Positions 24,901-36,300 of a stretch of 64,000 nt of DNA are shown here, piece after piece. Where the stretch lies: the NCBI RefSeq assembly GCF_041260155.1, contig NC_091931.1, forward strand, positions 8,524,361 to 8,588,360. Direction: 5' to 3'. A program made the translations under genes and the position numbers. The stretch comes from Ptychodera flava. Taxonomy: Eukaryota; Hemichordata; Enteropneusta; Ptychoderidae. The notes under the pieces are model-generated. The model was given only the letters and a program-made list of their open reading frames with translations. It made no database searches and was not told where the DNA came from. Numbering within the stretch: position 1 is the first letter of the stretch; every line of letters begins with the position of its first letter.

Positions 24901-27900
24901 CAATCAATTGTCAACAAAAGGATATGTGAACATGGGAAGGCTTATACATAACCAATAAAATAACACATCATTTACAAATTTTCATACAAAAACTCTTGTG
25001 TACATTTGCATAACGATATGTATGCTTGAAAGTATCCACAATTCAAAAGGTCTGTAGCTAGCTGTAACTTTTGATGATTCTCTCCCTCTACTTTTGTTTC
25101 AAATGTAAACTGTAGATTTTTGTTCTACTCCCCAAATATGTTACGATGCATAGCTGCAACTGTCAACCAAACCCGTACAGGAGACTGCATTGTCATTGTT
25201 GACAAGTATACTCTGGTCAGGATCAGAATTCAAATTTGAACAATAAACCGTGCATTTTACATTATACAGAGGCTGTATTGACAAGTTAAATATTTAGTGT
25301 TTCATCATACTTTGGAAAACAGAACAAGAACTGACAAAAATAGCGAAAAATGATAAAATGTTACAGGTACTGGCCCTTTAATAGTAGTGTCCGTTATAGA
25401 CTCTAACCAAACAAGCGAGCAGAAGGTTCTTTGATTCGAATTCAGTTGTGATTTGTTATGACATAATGTAGTCTAGCGTACTTTCGAAGTAAATTCCCAA
25501 GGCAATTTCATGTTGTTCGCGTACATTTTTCGAGTCAGACGACAATATTTGTACCAAACACAGTTTCCAACGTGAAATCTTACCAGGGCAATGATGATTC
25601 TTCCGTAGAGACGGCAACCATATCGACCACAGCAAGTCCGACGTGTAGGCCCCGTTGCCGCTATACCGATTATCAGCACCCACAGCGCCATGTATCCCAT
25701 CATTCCTGCTATGGCAATAACACCCATCTGGGCAAATGGTACCCTTGAAAATAGAACACAATTAACGGACAAATAGAGTAGTAATATGCAATAAGATATC
25801 AAAGGTCGGTGACCTTTCCAAGTTGATACTCGGATTGGTACTTCCTGGCTGAAATAAGGGTCAGATAGAACCAGTTTATATTTTTGACACTATTGTTAAT
25901 ATCAACCTCTTTGAAAGTTTTTAAAGCAAACTTACCCAATGCAGAGCAAGTAACGATTGTCGACGGATACAGACGGCGTCGTTATCATACATAAATGTCT
26001 TCATCTCCAATAATGAACAACCTTAATATGTTCATGTAATACACTGTTTTCGTACGTTTCAAAGAAAACGATTACAGTCCATATCACTTTTAAGTGGAAG
26101 CGTGTTTTAAATTTTCATTTTTATTTTTCAGTTTTGCTAGATGCCTTTTTTCGATGGAGTAAAAGTGTATATTGACTTTTTGCTCCACAACCTTTAATCA
26201 TGAAATCGCGTTCATGGTCACTTTATCCACTAATGATCGAAAAATCGGAATCGTATCTTCCCAGCCCCAGGGTTGCGCTAGGGTTTGGCCTGTTCGAACT
26301 GCACTGGCCCGCCGGGTAGATTATTTAGTTTCCAATATATTTGAGCAATGAAGCTATGAGATTTTCAAATTGATTTCAGGATATTTGGGTGACTTACATC
26401 TCGGCAATTGATGGTCCAAGGAATGCAACCAGTAAGTCCATGACACCACTGACTGCTTCTAGTAGGAAGTACCCAAAGGACGAGGCACCGGCGGCGAGGA
26501 AGAAGAACGCTATCAACGAATCATAGGGTACCCTCGACAGGCATACACAGCACTTGTTGTTGCAACATGCGCGCCAGAAGCAACGGCAGCACCGGCAGAA
26601 TATGTTGTGGCAGAGGTATCGACTGATGCGATACTTGTTCTCTCCTATGGTGCGACAGCAACTCACCAGGGCTAACCAGACGAAATTGTCACAGAATATT
26701 CTCTTGTTGCGACGGTGAATGCGCCCCCAGTGGTCCGACACGACATCCCTGGTGTTACCAAACCACCGGTAGAACATATTCTCGTTTCGAACATGTTTTG
26801 TGTAGGCAGTCTTCACCGATTCTTTTCCTGCAATATAGTGACCACAACAAAACACCCATCCATGAAGTACATTGGCTTGATCAGTTGTGAAGAGTTTTAG
26901 CAGAAACACTATTCTGCTTTTGCTCGTTGTTCATGATATCACTGGCGACACCAATTCGAAGGCAATTATTACGACTTTCAGATTCTAAAATATCAAGAAT
27001 CAAGAATTTCAGTGCTAATACATGGGACCCACGTACACTGCCAATCACAAAGTTATGGAATGAAGATTACTTATTTCCTTGAACTAAATTGAATGAGAAA
27101 ATAGTGCATATATTAGCGCCGTGCATAATGTCGTCCTTTAGGTTTTATATCTTGACTTACGGACAGGTTTCAACTATGGATAGGCAATAAACAAAAGAAC
27201 ATATAAACAAGTGAATGAAGATAGTAACTAACCAGCAAAAGTTGTCACTCTGGTTTAAAGGGACAAAGTCGGCCATTTTTCATGAATTTTGTTTGATGCA
27301 AAATACTACTTATATTGTTTTACATGTTGAAAGATACTGAATGAATGGGTGACCATGCATATATTTGACCCTGGTTTTAGACAAATTAAGTGAAACCATC
27401 GCAAAAATGAATTAATGGTCATGACCATGGTCATGTATCGTGCCTAAAACCGGGGTCGAATATATGCATGGTCATCAATCCATTCATTCAGTATCTTTAA
27501 ACATGTCAAACAATATAAGTAGTATCTCGTATCAAACAAAATTCATGAAAAATGGCCGACTTTGTCCCTTCAATCCCCACGACTTTAGAGGGCTGGTGAG
27601 ATGCCGGTGTGGACAGTGAGCGGGTAATATTCGATTTGTCGATGTCAGATTTCTCGGGATTGGCCTATAGAAGATATCGGCGCGCGGACCATCAGATTTT
27701 GTTAAACAGCGGTAAAAATGCAGAGTAATTTTGCTATAAGACCCGCTGTTGTTGAAAATATTAACATTATTGCAACTTTAAAATTTTGGATTAAAATAGT
27801 ATGAAGACTCTGCCTACAAGTTAGTGACCACGTGACATTTTTTTCTCATTTGCTTTGGCGACTATGACCACAGTGCTATTTAATGATATAGATTAGGATA

Positions 27901-29679
27901 CACATAAACAAAGAACGTGTCGATTACAAATCAATTTCAGGGTAAATTATCCCAATATGGAGAAAAATTTAGACATGATAAACAAATAGATAAAAATAGG
28001 AGTCTCAATTGGACACACCTGTTGGTAAGTTCATTATCCTTATTTCAACTTTGACCCCGTTCCACGGCTGCGCATTGCATTCCGGGAAGGGGAAAGGGCA
28101 CACTATCAACAGCGGAGCCTGGATTATTACTCATGAATGCAGCTATTTACAGAAATCACTGCAATAAAAATGTGCTTCACTTGAAATACCCATTAACCCC
28201 TCGACTTCAGCAAACAAATAGCAGTTGAAAGCCGTACAGGATAACTGAACTGTAAACATATCAAACCTCGAAGGATTCAGTGAGTAAATTTAGGTAGAGG
28301 GTTTTATGCCTTGCCTCTAATAGTGAACGAAAATTAAACATCGGTTAAAGAACAAATGTTTGAATATCGTAGACCTAGCACTTGTTGCTAGTACAGAACA
28401 CGCCCCAAAACATGTAAATAGATAAAGACTTGCTAACTTCAACAACTAATTTCTTAAATACTACGGGCGCGAAATTGTGCTTCACCAAATTGTCCACGTC
28501 ACCACCACTCGGACGACACTTACCCGAGTAACTTATCGACTTATAGATAATAGAACCCCATACTTTAAATATAACAGTCATCGATGCCGCTAGTTTTATT
28601 GCTGGTCCATTTGTCTTTGTTTTTCCACACCCTGTCACTTAATACAGAATGTCCTGAAAAGACGTATTTCACACAAGTGTAAAGTGAACGGAATCACTTA
28701 CCTTTCTCACGGTACTGACGTAAATTGATTCCCCCTAAAAACAAAGGAACAACATCGTTGGTTTTATCTCTCTCATCTGATGGTACATTTGATTTTAAGA
28801 TGGAAATCCATTGATACTATAATGGACGGTGTACTTGCACTTGACTCACAGCGGACTGATATATCACAAAAACCCTGACATTTAAACCATAATTACTAAT
28901 AGCATGGAGGTTTCAGTCAGTGTATGGTTTGGCGAGCGTTGCTTCTGAAAAGCCTTTACCTGACGAGGGCGTGACCCTGACTGTCCTTGATGTGCGGCAA
29001 AAGCTAGACAAACCAGTCGGCATATAAACCTGGCACCGCAAAGGATCTTCACACACTCTGTACATTTCAGTTATGAATCCGAACTTATTTAATTTTTGTT
29101 GGAATGCTGCCTTTTCCGTTTTGATCGCACCACTGTCCTAATGCTTTTATAAATTTAAATATTTGAAACATATGATAAATCGAGGTGTCTGGCTCATCTA
29201 TCGTTTACATTACCATAATTGCACACGCTCAAGACAGTCATGTGATAGGACGGTTTTTGTTGATAATTCCACGATCTCATACTGAGTGATTTGGTCCTAT
29301 CACACCCTGAAAACACTACCAATGATTATTGCAGTCCACATGAATAAGAGAAGTTAAATTAATGTGCACTTTAAGTCAAATTAAGGTCTACTTTTGTCTG
29401 TTAACATGCAAAACCAAAGATATATTCGCGAGATGATGAAAACACGGCGCCCTGGATGGTTATTTCACTTCAAAGGATTTCACTGTCTCTTATCATATTC
29501 GGAAAAGGGCGAGAGTTTGCGATTGACAGCTGTTCCGACATTCTACACGTACTGACTTTATCACAGTGAAATAATATGCATAAAAACATTACAAAATACA
29601 GACAGAATTATATTGGTACAGTATGGTTACACAGTGGCATAAGATATATATATATAGCTTGGTCGGAGGACTTACTCAT
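15600..29679 (-). CDS. M6/proteolipid-family tetraspan protein, gene A (diverged paralogue), eight coding exons
   Basis: GPM6/PLP family: four-helix plasma-membrane proteolipid with both ends in the cytosol. Exons (minus): 29676-29679, 28702-28734, 26398-26827, 25584-25743, 24316-24469, 19911-20051, 16561-16619, 15600-16013; 1395 bases, 464 residues, all phases consistent. Residues 1-110 are a long cytosolic N-terminus with 10 Cys in 24 residues (85-108). TM1 follows SRVPYDSL (about 115-137), TM2 is about 160-186, TM3 about 210-238, the loop with Cys242 and Cys254 leads to CLDMTKL (family CLDLRQ), TM4 is about 309-335 with ANYAHIHD (family SANWAYVKD), then a 125-residue tail. Exons for TM2 (160 bases) and TM3 (154) have exactly the lengths of gene B's. 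Normal family members are about 240-330 residues, so this one is long at both ends. The 19.9-kb exon is the least certain part. Confidence 0.85.
16561..16619 (-). CDS. Gene A exon encoding TM4
   Basis: Encodes LWLGFAIACGASMIIVVGL with donor TTG|GTAAGT. There are two possible acceptors 7 bases apart: TTTACAG (exon 16561-16626, 66 bases, phase 0, the same length as gene B's exon) and GGTACAG (exon 16561-16619, phase 1). Only the second agrees with the phase of the exon called at 19.9 kb. The TM4 reading itself is solid. Confidence 0.8.
16620..19910 (-). other. Gene A intron before the TM4 exon
   Basis: No family-like exon seen. Contains the (AG)n tract at 18.1 kb. A 60-base open stretch with good-looking splice sites at 19067-19126 does not fit the gene A phase. 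Confidence 0.5.
18113..18240. repeat. (AG)n / (GGGA)n microsatellite
   Basis: About 70 bases of pure AG followed by G8-9 and GGGA units. Long open frames across it in several frames are artefacts of the repeat. Confidence 0.97.
19911..20051 (-). CDS. Gene A candidate exon for the second extracellular loop
   Basis: 141 bases between acceptor AAATATTAG and strong donor GAGA|GTAAGA, phase 1 at both ends, so it is frame-neutral. It encodes ELLGYGMAVAMDTLTQLMGI, RSVDSAVGTATGVLGDIKG and LADKVQE. It falls where gene B has its 68-base loop exon but is longer and has no cysteine, whereas the family normally has two there. The support is position, phase and splice sites, not sequence similarity. It could be a cassette exon, or the true exon may be elsewhere in the intron. 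Confidence 0.5.
20052..24315 (-). other. Gene A intron between the TM3 exon and the loop exon
   Basis: No further exon supported. It contains a decayed copy (about 21400-21540) of the palindromic TTAAAGGGC family, including CATTGTTGACAAACAAATTG, and the inverted-repeat element at 21.7-22.3 kb. Open frames here have no family match. Confidence 0.45.
21692..22286. mobile_element. Fold-back element carrying AT and AG microsatellites
   Basis: Outer inverted ends TGTACCATTATTTTTAGGGA (from about 21694) and TCCCTAAGAATAATGGTACA (to about 22285), with GGGTGTGAGGG against CCCCTCACACCC inside them. A second inverted pair is ATGCGCCCCATAGACG (from about 21832) and CGTCTATGGGGCGCAT (to about 21907). 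A third pair is CACCTGTGATCTATTCC and GGAATAGACCACAGGTG. An (AT)n-(AG)n run fills 21907-21987. No protein frame; target duplication not defined. Confidence 0.7.
24316..24469 (-). CDS. Gene A exon encoding TM3 and loop start
   Basis: 154 bases (51 codons plus one base), exactly the length of gene B's exon 3. It encodes LVVACYFFMFLWLIFISVLM, then DQACALD and QNRCLDMTKL. The Cys pair is at the same exon positions (codons 33 and 45) as in gene B. Acceptor GTTACAG, donor CTGA|GTAAGT. Confidence 0.9.
25050..25381. mobile_element. TTAAAGGGC-family MITE, copy
   Basis: The right end is TTACAGGTACTGGCCCTTTAA, matching the end of the full copy at 35965-36300. The interior shares CATTGTCATTGTTGACAA and GAACAAGAA-type words with that copy and with fragments at 21.4 and 40.9 kb. 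The left boundary is approximate. It lies in a gene A intron. Confidence 0.65.
25584..25743 (-). CDS. Gene A exon encoding TM2
   Basis: 160 bases, the same length and phases (2 in, 0 out) as gene B exon 3 of the gene (TM2). It encodes VPFAQMGVIAIAGMMGYMAL, WVLIIGIAATGPTRRTCCGR and YGCRLYGRIIIAL. The TG-TR motif and following Cys match the short cytosolic loop of PLP/M6 (TTGA..., TCGR). Confidence 0.9.
26398..26827 (-). CDS. Gene A exon: cysteine-rich cytosolic region and TM1
   Basis: 430 bases, acceptor TATTGCAG, donor GAGAT|GTAAGT. The first 97 codons are hydrophilic and basic, ending in a cluster with 10 Cys in 24 residues (CHNIFCRCCRCFWRACCNNK and CCVCL). Then SRVPYDSLIAFFFLAAGASS matches human M6 GGIPYASLIATILLY at TM1. 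Cysteines before TM1 are palmitoylation sites in PLP; this cluster is much larger. The in-frame Met codons inside the exon are not needed as starts, because the phase fits the upstream micro-exon. Confidence 0.85.
27257..27570. mobile_element. Palindromic TTAA-type MITE, AGGGACAAAGTCGGCC family, copy 1
   Basis: Starts TTAAAGGGACAAAGTCGGCC and ends GGCCGACTTTGTCCCTTCAA. The two halves (about 157 bp each) are near-perfect reverse complements around ATGGTCATGACCATGG. One TTAA flank is intact, the other reads TCAA. It shares sequence throughout with 44907-45236. It is in a gene A intron. Confidence 0.85.
28702..28734 (-). CDS. Gene A 33-base micro-exon
   Basis: Strong acceptor (CCTTTGTTTTTAG) and donor (GAAAG|GTAAGT). 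Read in phase 1 it gives GINLRQYREK. It joins in frame to Met-Arg upstream and to the GKESVKTAYTKH stretch downstream. The other two phases either contain a stop or fail to join. It is supported by splice signals and phase, not by homology. Confidence 0.65.
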
Positions 29680-30044
29680 CTCGGTCGAAGCATTGGCGAA
29701 TGTGTTCTCCTTTACCCAGAATGCTCCGACGCAGCTCACAAATTGTCGTCGACGAAACAAAAAGCAGAACTCCCAGTCAGAGGCACATTGATGGATTTCT
29801 AGATCACAGGAACACTAACGGCTTTTCAACGCCAAACGAGGAGCGTTCAAACATATGTAAATTTTTCTCCATTTAGATTTTATTTTTAGATATTTTACGC
29901 TATTGATGAAGCATGGGTGCCAACCAGTAGTTTTTTAATGCTAGCAAGCCTGGGCCCATTGACCTTTATATGTAAATATGGTCGATGCTTGTGTGTTGTC
30001 TATCACTCTGCACCGGCGCCCTGGATGGCTATTTCACTTCAAAG
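29445..30044. repeat. 31-bp direct repeats flanking gene A first exon
   Basis: CGGCGCCCTGGATGGTTATT and the rest of a 31-base word at 29445-29475 recur at 30014-30044 with one difference (GGTTAT to GGCTAT), ending TTCACTTCAAAG. The pair brackets the gene A start exon, 569 bases apart. The rest of the two surroundings is not alike. Confidence 0.7.
29676..29679 (-). CDS. Gene A first coding exon: Met codon plus one base
   Basis: Minus strand ACCGAGATGA|GTAAGT: ATG at 29679-29677 with G at -3, then one base and a strong donor. The frame upstream is open back to a TAG near 29817 but has no other ATG, so the upstream part would be 5' UTR. To my knowledge vertebrate PLP1 exon 1 likewise carries only ATG and the first base of the next codon; that parallel plus the phase match are the reasons for this call. 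Confidence 0.55.
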
Positions 30045-30099
30045 AACCGATTCAACTATATTGTTGAACAATGCAACAATACAGCGTTCCACTGAGAGA

Positions 30100-32540
30100 A
30101 ATTAAAATTTACAAGTGTTTGAAAACCAGCACCTGTGTTAACAATGCAATGACAGTTAAACCGTTTATAGACAACATAATGATTTTCTGAATGTTGTCAC
30201 ACGTACGCTTCGAGGAAACACAGAAATACAGGATTACACTACGATTGTCAAGCTAAATGTGACGTAATACGATCTATATTTATTTACTGACCGTGGACGT
30301 AATTTGCATATAACGCGATGATGCTCAGGGCAAGCTAAATGCATTTTATGAATTTTAGTAGCAAAAGCCAGCGCTACTGAATATTAATGACGCCAAATGC
30401 GCGCCTCCGGTATACATGCATATACCATTAAATTTAAATTTACAGATCACCCGTCAATTTTCTAATTCAATAGCGACGTTCTATTTTGAGATATTCATCC
30501 CCCGACAATATTTCATTCGGGCAGCAATATAAATTTTTAAACATGGTTCAGTATGCTGCTTGCGCCGTCGCACGGCCCCGTTCTTGCAAATAGAAATCGC
30601 TTTTACGTATTAATGAGATTTTATTGCATTGTTATACATTCGTGTTGCATTTTTCACTACAATTATTCTTAGCAAATCGTCAGGAATAAAGATTTGAATA
30701 ACAATACTTTATATGTAATTCCATAGACATATGCATAATTCAGTTCAATTGGCGTAGCAGATTTCCGAGAATTCGCGATTAACACAAACTGAAATATGCA
30801 GACATCGATATCAATATAAATAGTAAAACACAACCTGGGCATTAATTTAGATAATTTTTCATGATGAATTTGAATATAAGACAACCTTGTCGAGATCGTT
30901 CCACCCTCGGTAGCCTCACCCCCAAAGGACTGCTCTAAATATGACCCAGTCTATTAGAATTATCATCAATTGTGCAAGTCCTGAGTAAGGGACGGACCCT
31001 TTACTCCAGGATGGGTGGGTCAAAATCGAACAAAATCTACGAGATTAATTTTTTTTCTCAGTTTTCTTTAACCGTGCGCTACTTTATAAAAAAAAATCAC
31101 GTGAATAAAAAGTTGAATAATTGGAAAAAAATGGAGACGCGCTCTGACTACTCCTAAACATATACCTACCATTTAAGGCGACAACAGATACTATTCTTTG
31201 TTCTAACCACCCCTCCACAGATCTAATGGTGCGTCCCGAACGCGTGTGTTTTTTCCAAGGATCATGCTACGATGATACATAATTATATCACGTGATCAGC
31301 TGATAAACGTTCATTGTCCTCTGACAAAGATTGAACTACTACAGGGATTCCGATAGGCGTAGAAGCTTTTCTATACATATGGCGTTGTTCGGTATGTTGT
31401 TCAGTATGTAATTCTAAAGTATACTTGTCTCTGATTGGAGAAAGGGCCACCCAGTCTCGACAGAACCAATAGATCTCTTAAGGGATGAGATTAAGATGTT
31501 TTATTATTTGTAGAAATCGGCGGAGCATGTACCGTTTTTTCATAACAATTCTGCGTCGTTTCCTCATCCAGCCATATAAATATCTTTGAGAAAGCAGCAG
31601 ATATGAATATTTTTTAATCATTTCGGTCGATATTTTCTCACCCCTGACAAACATCATTTATTGTGTTTCTGTCTGCCGTACAGTTAAAACGGTGCCCCAT
31701 CTTAACTGAAGCGCCAGAAAGACTTTATTGTCCTTCTGTCCGACCATGGTTACTTTAACCCACAGCATTGCATCTGTTGTAATATTAATATTCTGGTTGC
31801 GTCGAAAAGCAGATGAAATTCAGTGAGTGAGTACAGGTAAAGTATCCCAAGGCTATAGCATGTAGTTAGTGCACTACAGCTGAATGTAAAAGATACAAAG
31901 ATATCGTCGTTTGCAATTTATATAATGATAATATTCCTCGTCTTCATGATAAGTGTATTTATATTCTGTTCAATCAAACATGCATAGTAATTCGGTATGG
32001 ATCCTGCTTTGACCCTGCAGGTATTAAAATGTGAAGAATAACTGAAGCAGTCGTCTTTTGCGCACGTCTGTATATTGTGTTATCGAATTCGAAACGTCTT
32101 ACCATTGTACTGCAAGGCTTTGATAGCAGGGAACTAATCAAACATCGTATTTCAAATACAACAATAAAGCTTTTAACTTGAAAGAAATAATAACGAAGAA
32201 GTCAAAAGGTGGAGACCTTCTTCCTGTAGTGAATGATAACCTATGCATTTATTGGAAATAATTGGACAGTCTGAAAATAATGAGAAAATCACTCGTACTA
32301 GTTTTGTATTTTAACGTCAATATTTATTACAATCAGAGAAAAAGGAGTTGAACGGTCTGCATCAAAATCGCAACTTTTAAGTGAATAAATGTCACTGTTC
32401 TATGCCAGATTACTTCTTCTATTTTACATAATTATCCAAGATGTGTTCATTATATCTAATAAACTGTTCAATCAACATCTTACCCTGTATGTTCACGTGA
32501 CTACCATGTGACTAGTTTACCCCTATGTCCTTCTAATCCT
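30100..32540. other. Upstream of gene A, nothing recognised
   Basis: AT-rich intergenic sequence that should include the gene A promoter (minus strand, above about 29.8 kb). I found no clear TATA box, exon, RNA gene or transposon end. Confidence 0.4.
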
Positions 32541-32553
32541 TGTTTTTCGTCAC

Positions 32554-32898
32554 TTACTCGTTTTCCTTTGACCACAGCAATTGGAGTAAAAAGTTTCGGA
32601 GTTTTTGAATGTTTATGACGATTTTAGCATTTTTTATCGCCTGCGCGACAGCACTCTCAATGCGATTCATTCTGACGCATCGCGAGTGCGTCGCCTCTTC
32701 GTCAAGCGGTGTGTTCTGGAAGACACCCCCAGGCGGTGCATCGGAGACATGATAAAAACCTCTGCAAAACTCCAAGGCGTTTTTAAAAAAGTCATCGATG
32801 ACGTCAGGTCTATCGTATTGAATATTCACCTGCTGTTGCATGAGCAACGTTGATGAACCGACGTATAGGAATTTCCCTAACACCGCTCTAAGTGACAT
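32554..32898 (-). CDS. Unrecognised 114-codon open frame
   Basis: A frame starting MSLRAVLGKFLYVG, with a hydrophilic middle (YDRPDVIDDFFKNALEFCRG), ending SKENE. It is more GC-rich than its surroundings. An 82-codon plus-strand frame (32605-32853) covers the same bases, so one is probably the shadow of the other. No family recognised and no splice sites needed. It could be a small gene, a retroposed fragment or chance. Confidence 0.2.
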   Translation of the reverse strand: MSLRAVLGKFLYVGSSTLLMQQQVNIQYDRPDVIDDFFKNALEFCRGFYHVSDAPPGGVFQNTPLDEEATHSRCVRMNRIESAVAQAIKNAKIVINIQKLRNFLLQLLWSKENE

Positions 32899-35800
32899 TT
32901 CTCATTTTGAGCGACAGCTCAGACAGATCCGCATTGACAAAGAGATTCAGACATTGAGAGCGCTGTCAGTTAACGCAGTACAATAAAACGGTAGGATTGC
33001 GATGATGACACAGACCTCGTGATACAAAGAATTAGTCACACACTGTTCTGCATGCACCATTACAGTTCAAAAATGTCTTGGAATTTGAAAGAACACCGAG
33101 TAATGTGATATTTGTCAGACTCGACTTCACTATATACAAGAGACTCACAATACAACTTGAAGGACAGTTCTTAAAACGTACAAAGATAGAAAATATAAGT
33201 CAGATAAAGGTCATTTTTTCTCGTCGTCTATGCTGATATTTAAGGACCTGATTTCATTTTATTTCATTTTCATACTAAATTTGTCAGTTTTCCATTGTGA
33301 ATAGAAGCCCTAAAACCCTCCATTACATTCCAATGAACTTCACCTTTCAGTGAATAACCGTAGCACATGCGCAGTGAATCAACATTAATATGTTGACGTT
33401 TGGACTCTCGGAACGTCTCTCAAATGTCAAGTCACATCAGTTTTGTAAATAAGATAAAAAGGAATAAATTTACTAATTGGATTCATCTTATCTGTCCAGA
33501 AGGCGAATTTTCTTAGATAATGACTGAGATATGTCTGTGACACAGGTCAGAGAACGAAACGGAACGATAAATTCACAAAATTTGATATGTAAAGCAGTAA
33601 CGGTCAAAGGTCATCCACAAGTATTCCTAAATTTCAAACCGTCAGAAGCGATTACAATATTTCAATTTTTTGGCGGCAGTCATCAAATGGCAGAATTTTG
33701 GTCATCGGACGTTGATATCTGTTTAGTATGAAATTACACACCTGAGAATGTCAGAGGACACGGTTCGATAATATTGGAGATGTTATTGAATTCTGAAATC
33801 GAGCACATGATTCACTTGAGCTTCTCGTTGCTGGAGGAAAATATTTTTATCGATTGAAAAATCTGTGAGGTAAGTTCAAGCTATAACCCTAATGTCAGTG
33901 AACGTGATCCCGAACAAATACGGCAAATGCATCGCCACCGATGCCCCAAGGCCAATGCATAACCTTTAACTCCGTAAACCGAAATTGTTTTAAGAGCTCG
34001 CGCCTGTGTACCTGCGATGGGTAATAAAAACATCAGCAGTAGCTGATAGCAGTATCGCAAGGGTCACGCATTACGGGCGGCGGCTTGAAATCGAAACTAA
34101 AAGGGGGGAAAAATCACTGAAAACGAGACGCACGCTCTCTGAATCTGTAATTCTATCGCATATCGTTTTTCACCTTTAAAAGGTTGTATTAACAAACAGA
34201 AAAATACACTTAATGTTTAACGATTAAAATTATATACACAGAACAATTATTCGTTCATCGAACGCGATCGTTTGCATAATGAATAATAAATAAGTACAAC
34301 AGATACATTACGCTTCTGACTATAGCATTTGGTCGCCATGCCAACCACGTCTTGTGCCAAAGCCTCCTCGCGCCCTTAATAATTCAAACCACTGCAACTG
34401 CATTGTTGTCACGGAACTAATAAGTCGTACGATGGATCACCCTAAGTATTAAAATTTTGAAAATAATGCGTGCACCGGACATGTTCGCTCTACATAAGTG
34501 TTATTCTTCACGTAAATTAAGCTGGCTCAGTGTTCCCTTGCAGGCATAAGGTCACGTGGTATTCGCTCACCGCATATGTCTCGGCGAGAACAGCACAGTA
34601 CTCAACCGATACGTCATCGGCGAATCACTGTTGAAGGTGATCTGACTGTGAAGAAAGTTCCTACATTTAACAGTGTCTTCATCTTTTCAATACAAATACA
34701 CCAATTGATATTTTACAAAGAGGAATACTTTAACAGTTTAGTTGTTAAAAAATGAATAAAAACAATTTGACGTCAGCTATCGACAGCAAACAGCCAGAAT
34801 AACAGGAAAAAGACGCTGTGAGTTGGAAGCTGTTTTGTTTTTGCTATCTATCTTCAAATTACTAGTTAAAGCTAAGAGGAACCCCTAGATAAAAATTACT
34901 TATTTTTTAGATTAATCTATCCTACATGCCTACTTGAAATACGGAAACGTCGACAGTGCTAGTTCAATGACATAAATTTTGTTAATGATTTTGTTTAATT
35001 TTTTTCCGAGCTACTTTACATGCGTAACATTTAATTCCTCCGCCCAATCTTAAGTGCGTGTATAAGTTTTAAGCAGCTTAGTCCGTGTATTTGGCAGAGT
35101 TACTATAAAGAGCAAGAAAAATCTAGTCATATGTTATCTGGGAATAGGTTAGACAAATTTTGGTCACCTAAATTTGGAAGAATAATTTTCAATTACAGAT
35201 TAATCAATTTTATTAGAAGTGGGTTCTCTTTATCTATATCAAAAAGAATTTCAGCCTCAAAAGATTTAAAAGATACTCATATTTTTCCCACTTGATTGTG
35301 TATATTAAACTACAAGGAAAAATCAAAGTAAAGGCAGTTTCTGTTTTATCGTTTACCTGAGATAACTGAGAATATTATCAACGGGTGTGTGCGTTCAGAC
35401 GAATATTGTGCTAGACATAGCGCATTTTACTCCCGTTGTATGCATGCTCATTCTATTTCCGTTCTGAAGAGTAAGTTATCTTTTGTCAATAGCAAATTAT
35501 TTAGTACTTTTCTGAGCCTGTGCAATAAATACAAAGCGTGATGAACATCGACCATCTTGTGAATCGTGGACTGGACACTTTTCTCTTTTAAAGAAAAATC
35601 GAACTAGTTACAATCAATATTGATGCACAACGTCCCATCGATACATCAACTCTGGTTCTACATTTTTACACTTATACGAAATATTTATAATAAGTTTGAA
35701 TCCTACACAAGGATTAAAGACTATATCAAAGATAGAATGGTTAAAAGACACTTATTCTGTTCACCGGCATCTCTTTTTTCGGATTTGGATAAAAATGATA

Positions 35801-35964
35801 TAAAGGATTTGAACATGATATGTCGTGTGTGATGTTTAGGACATGGAATGATCGCTTGATGTGTTGATTTTGCGAAGGCACACTTTTCAGTTACTCTCGT
35901 TTGGTTTCTACCGCCCCACCTTTCCCTTCTGAGAACATTGTCTCATTTTTATGTTTTACTTCAT
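32899..35964. other. Intergenic, no supported gene
   Basis: Between the two M6-type genes. A plus-strand frame at 35620-35832 (with YNKFESYTRIKDYIKDRMVK) reads protein-like but is short, has no recognised family and could be a decayed repeat. Nothing else supported. Confidence 0.4.
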
Positions 35965-36300
35965 TTAAAGGGCTACTGCTATAACTTTTGGAGATTTTTC
36001 TTCGAAAATTAAGTTTTGTGTGTCAACTAGGTCCATGTCGTTGAACACCAAGTATTTAGCTTACCAACTCAACGTCTATACAAATAAAATGCGCTGTCCT
36101 TGCTAATATTTGAATTTTAGTCTGGACTAAAAGTCATTTGTCAACAATAACAATGGAATTTACACATGTACAAACAAAGTTGACAAGCTGAATACTGTGT
36201 ATCTCAACATACTTTTGTAAAGTAGAACAAGAAATTGTAGTTATAATTTAAAACAAAAATAATGAAAAATCACCAAAAATTACAGGTATCGGCCCTTTAA
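35965..36300. mobile_element. TTAAAGGGC-family MITE, full copy
   Basis: Starts TTAAAGGGCTACTGC and ends TATCGGCCCTTTAA, so TTAA flanks and inverted GGGC termini are intact. About 336 bp, no coding capacity. Related copies or fragments lie at 25.1-25.4, 21.4-21.5 and 40.88-41.05 kb. Confidence 0.8.
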
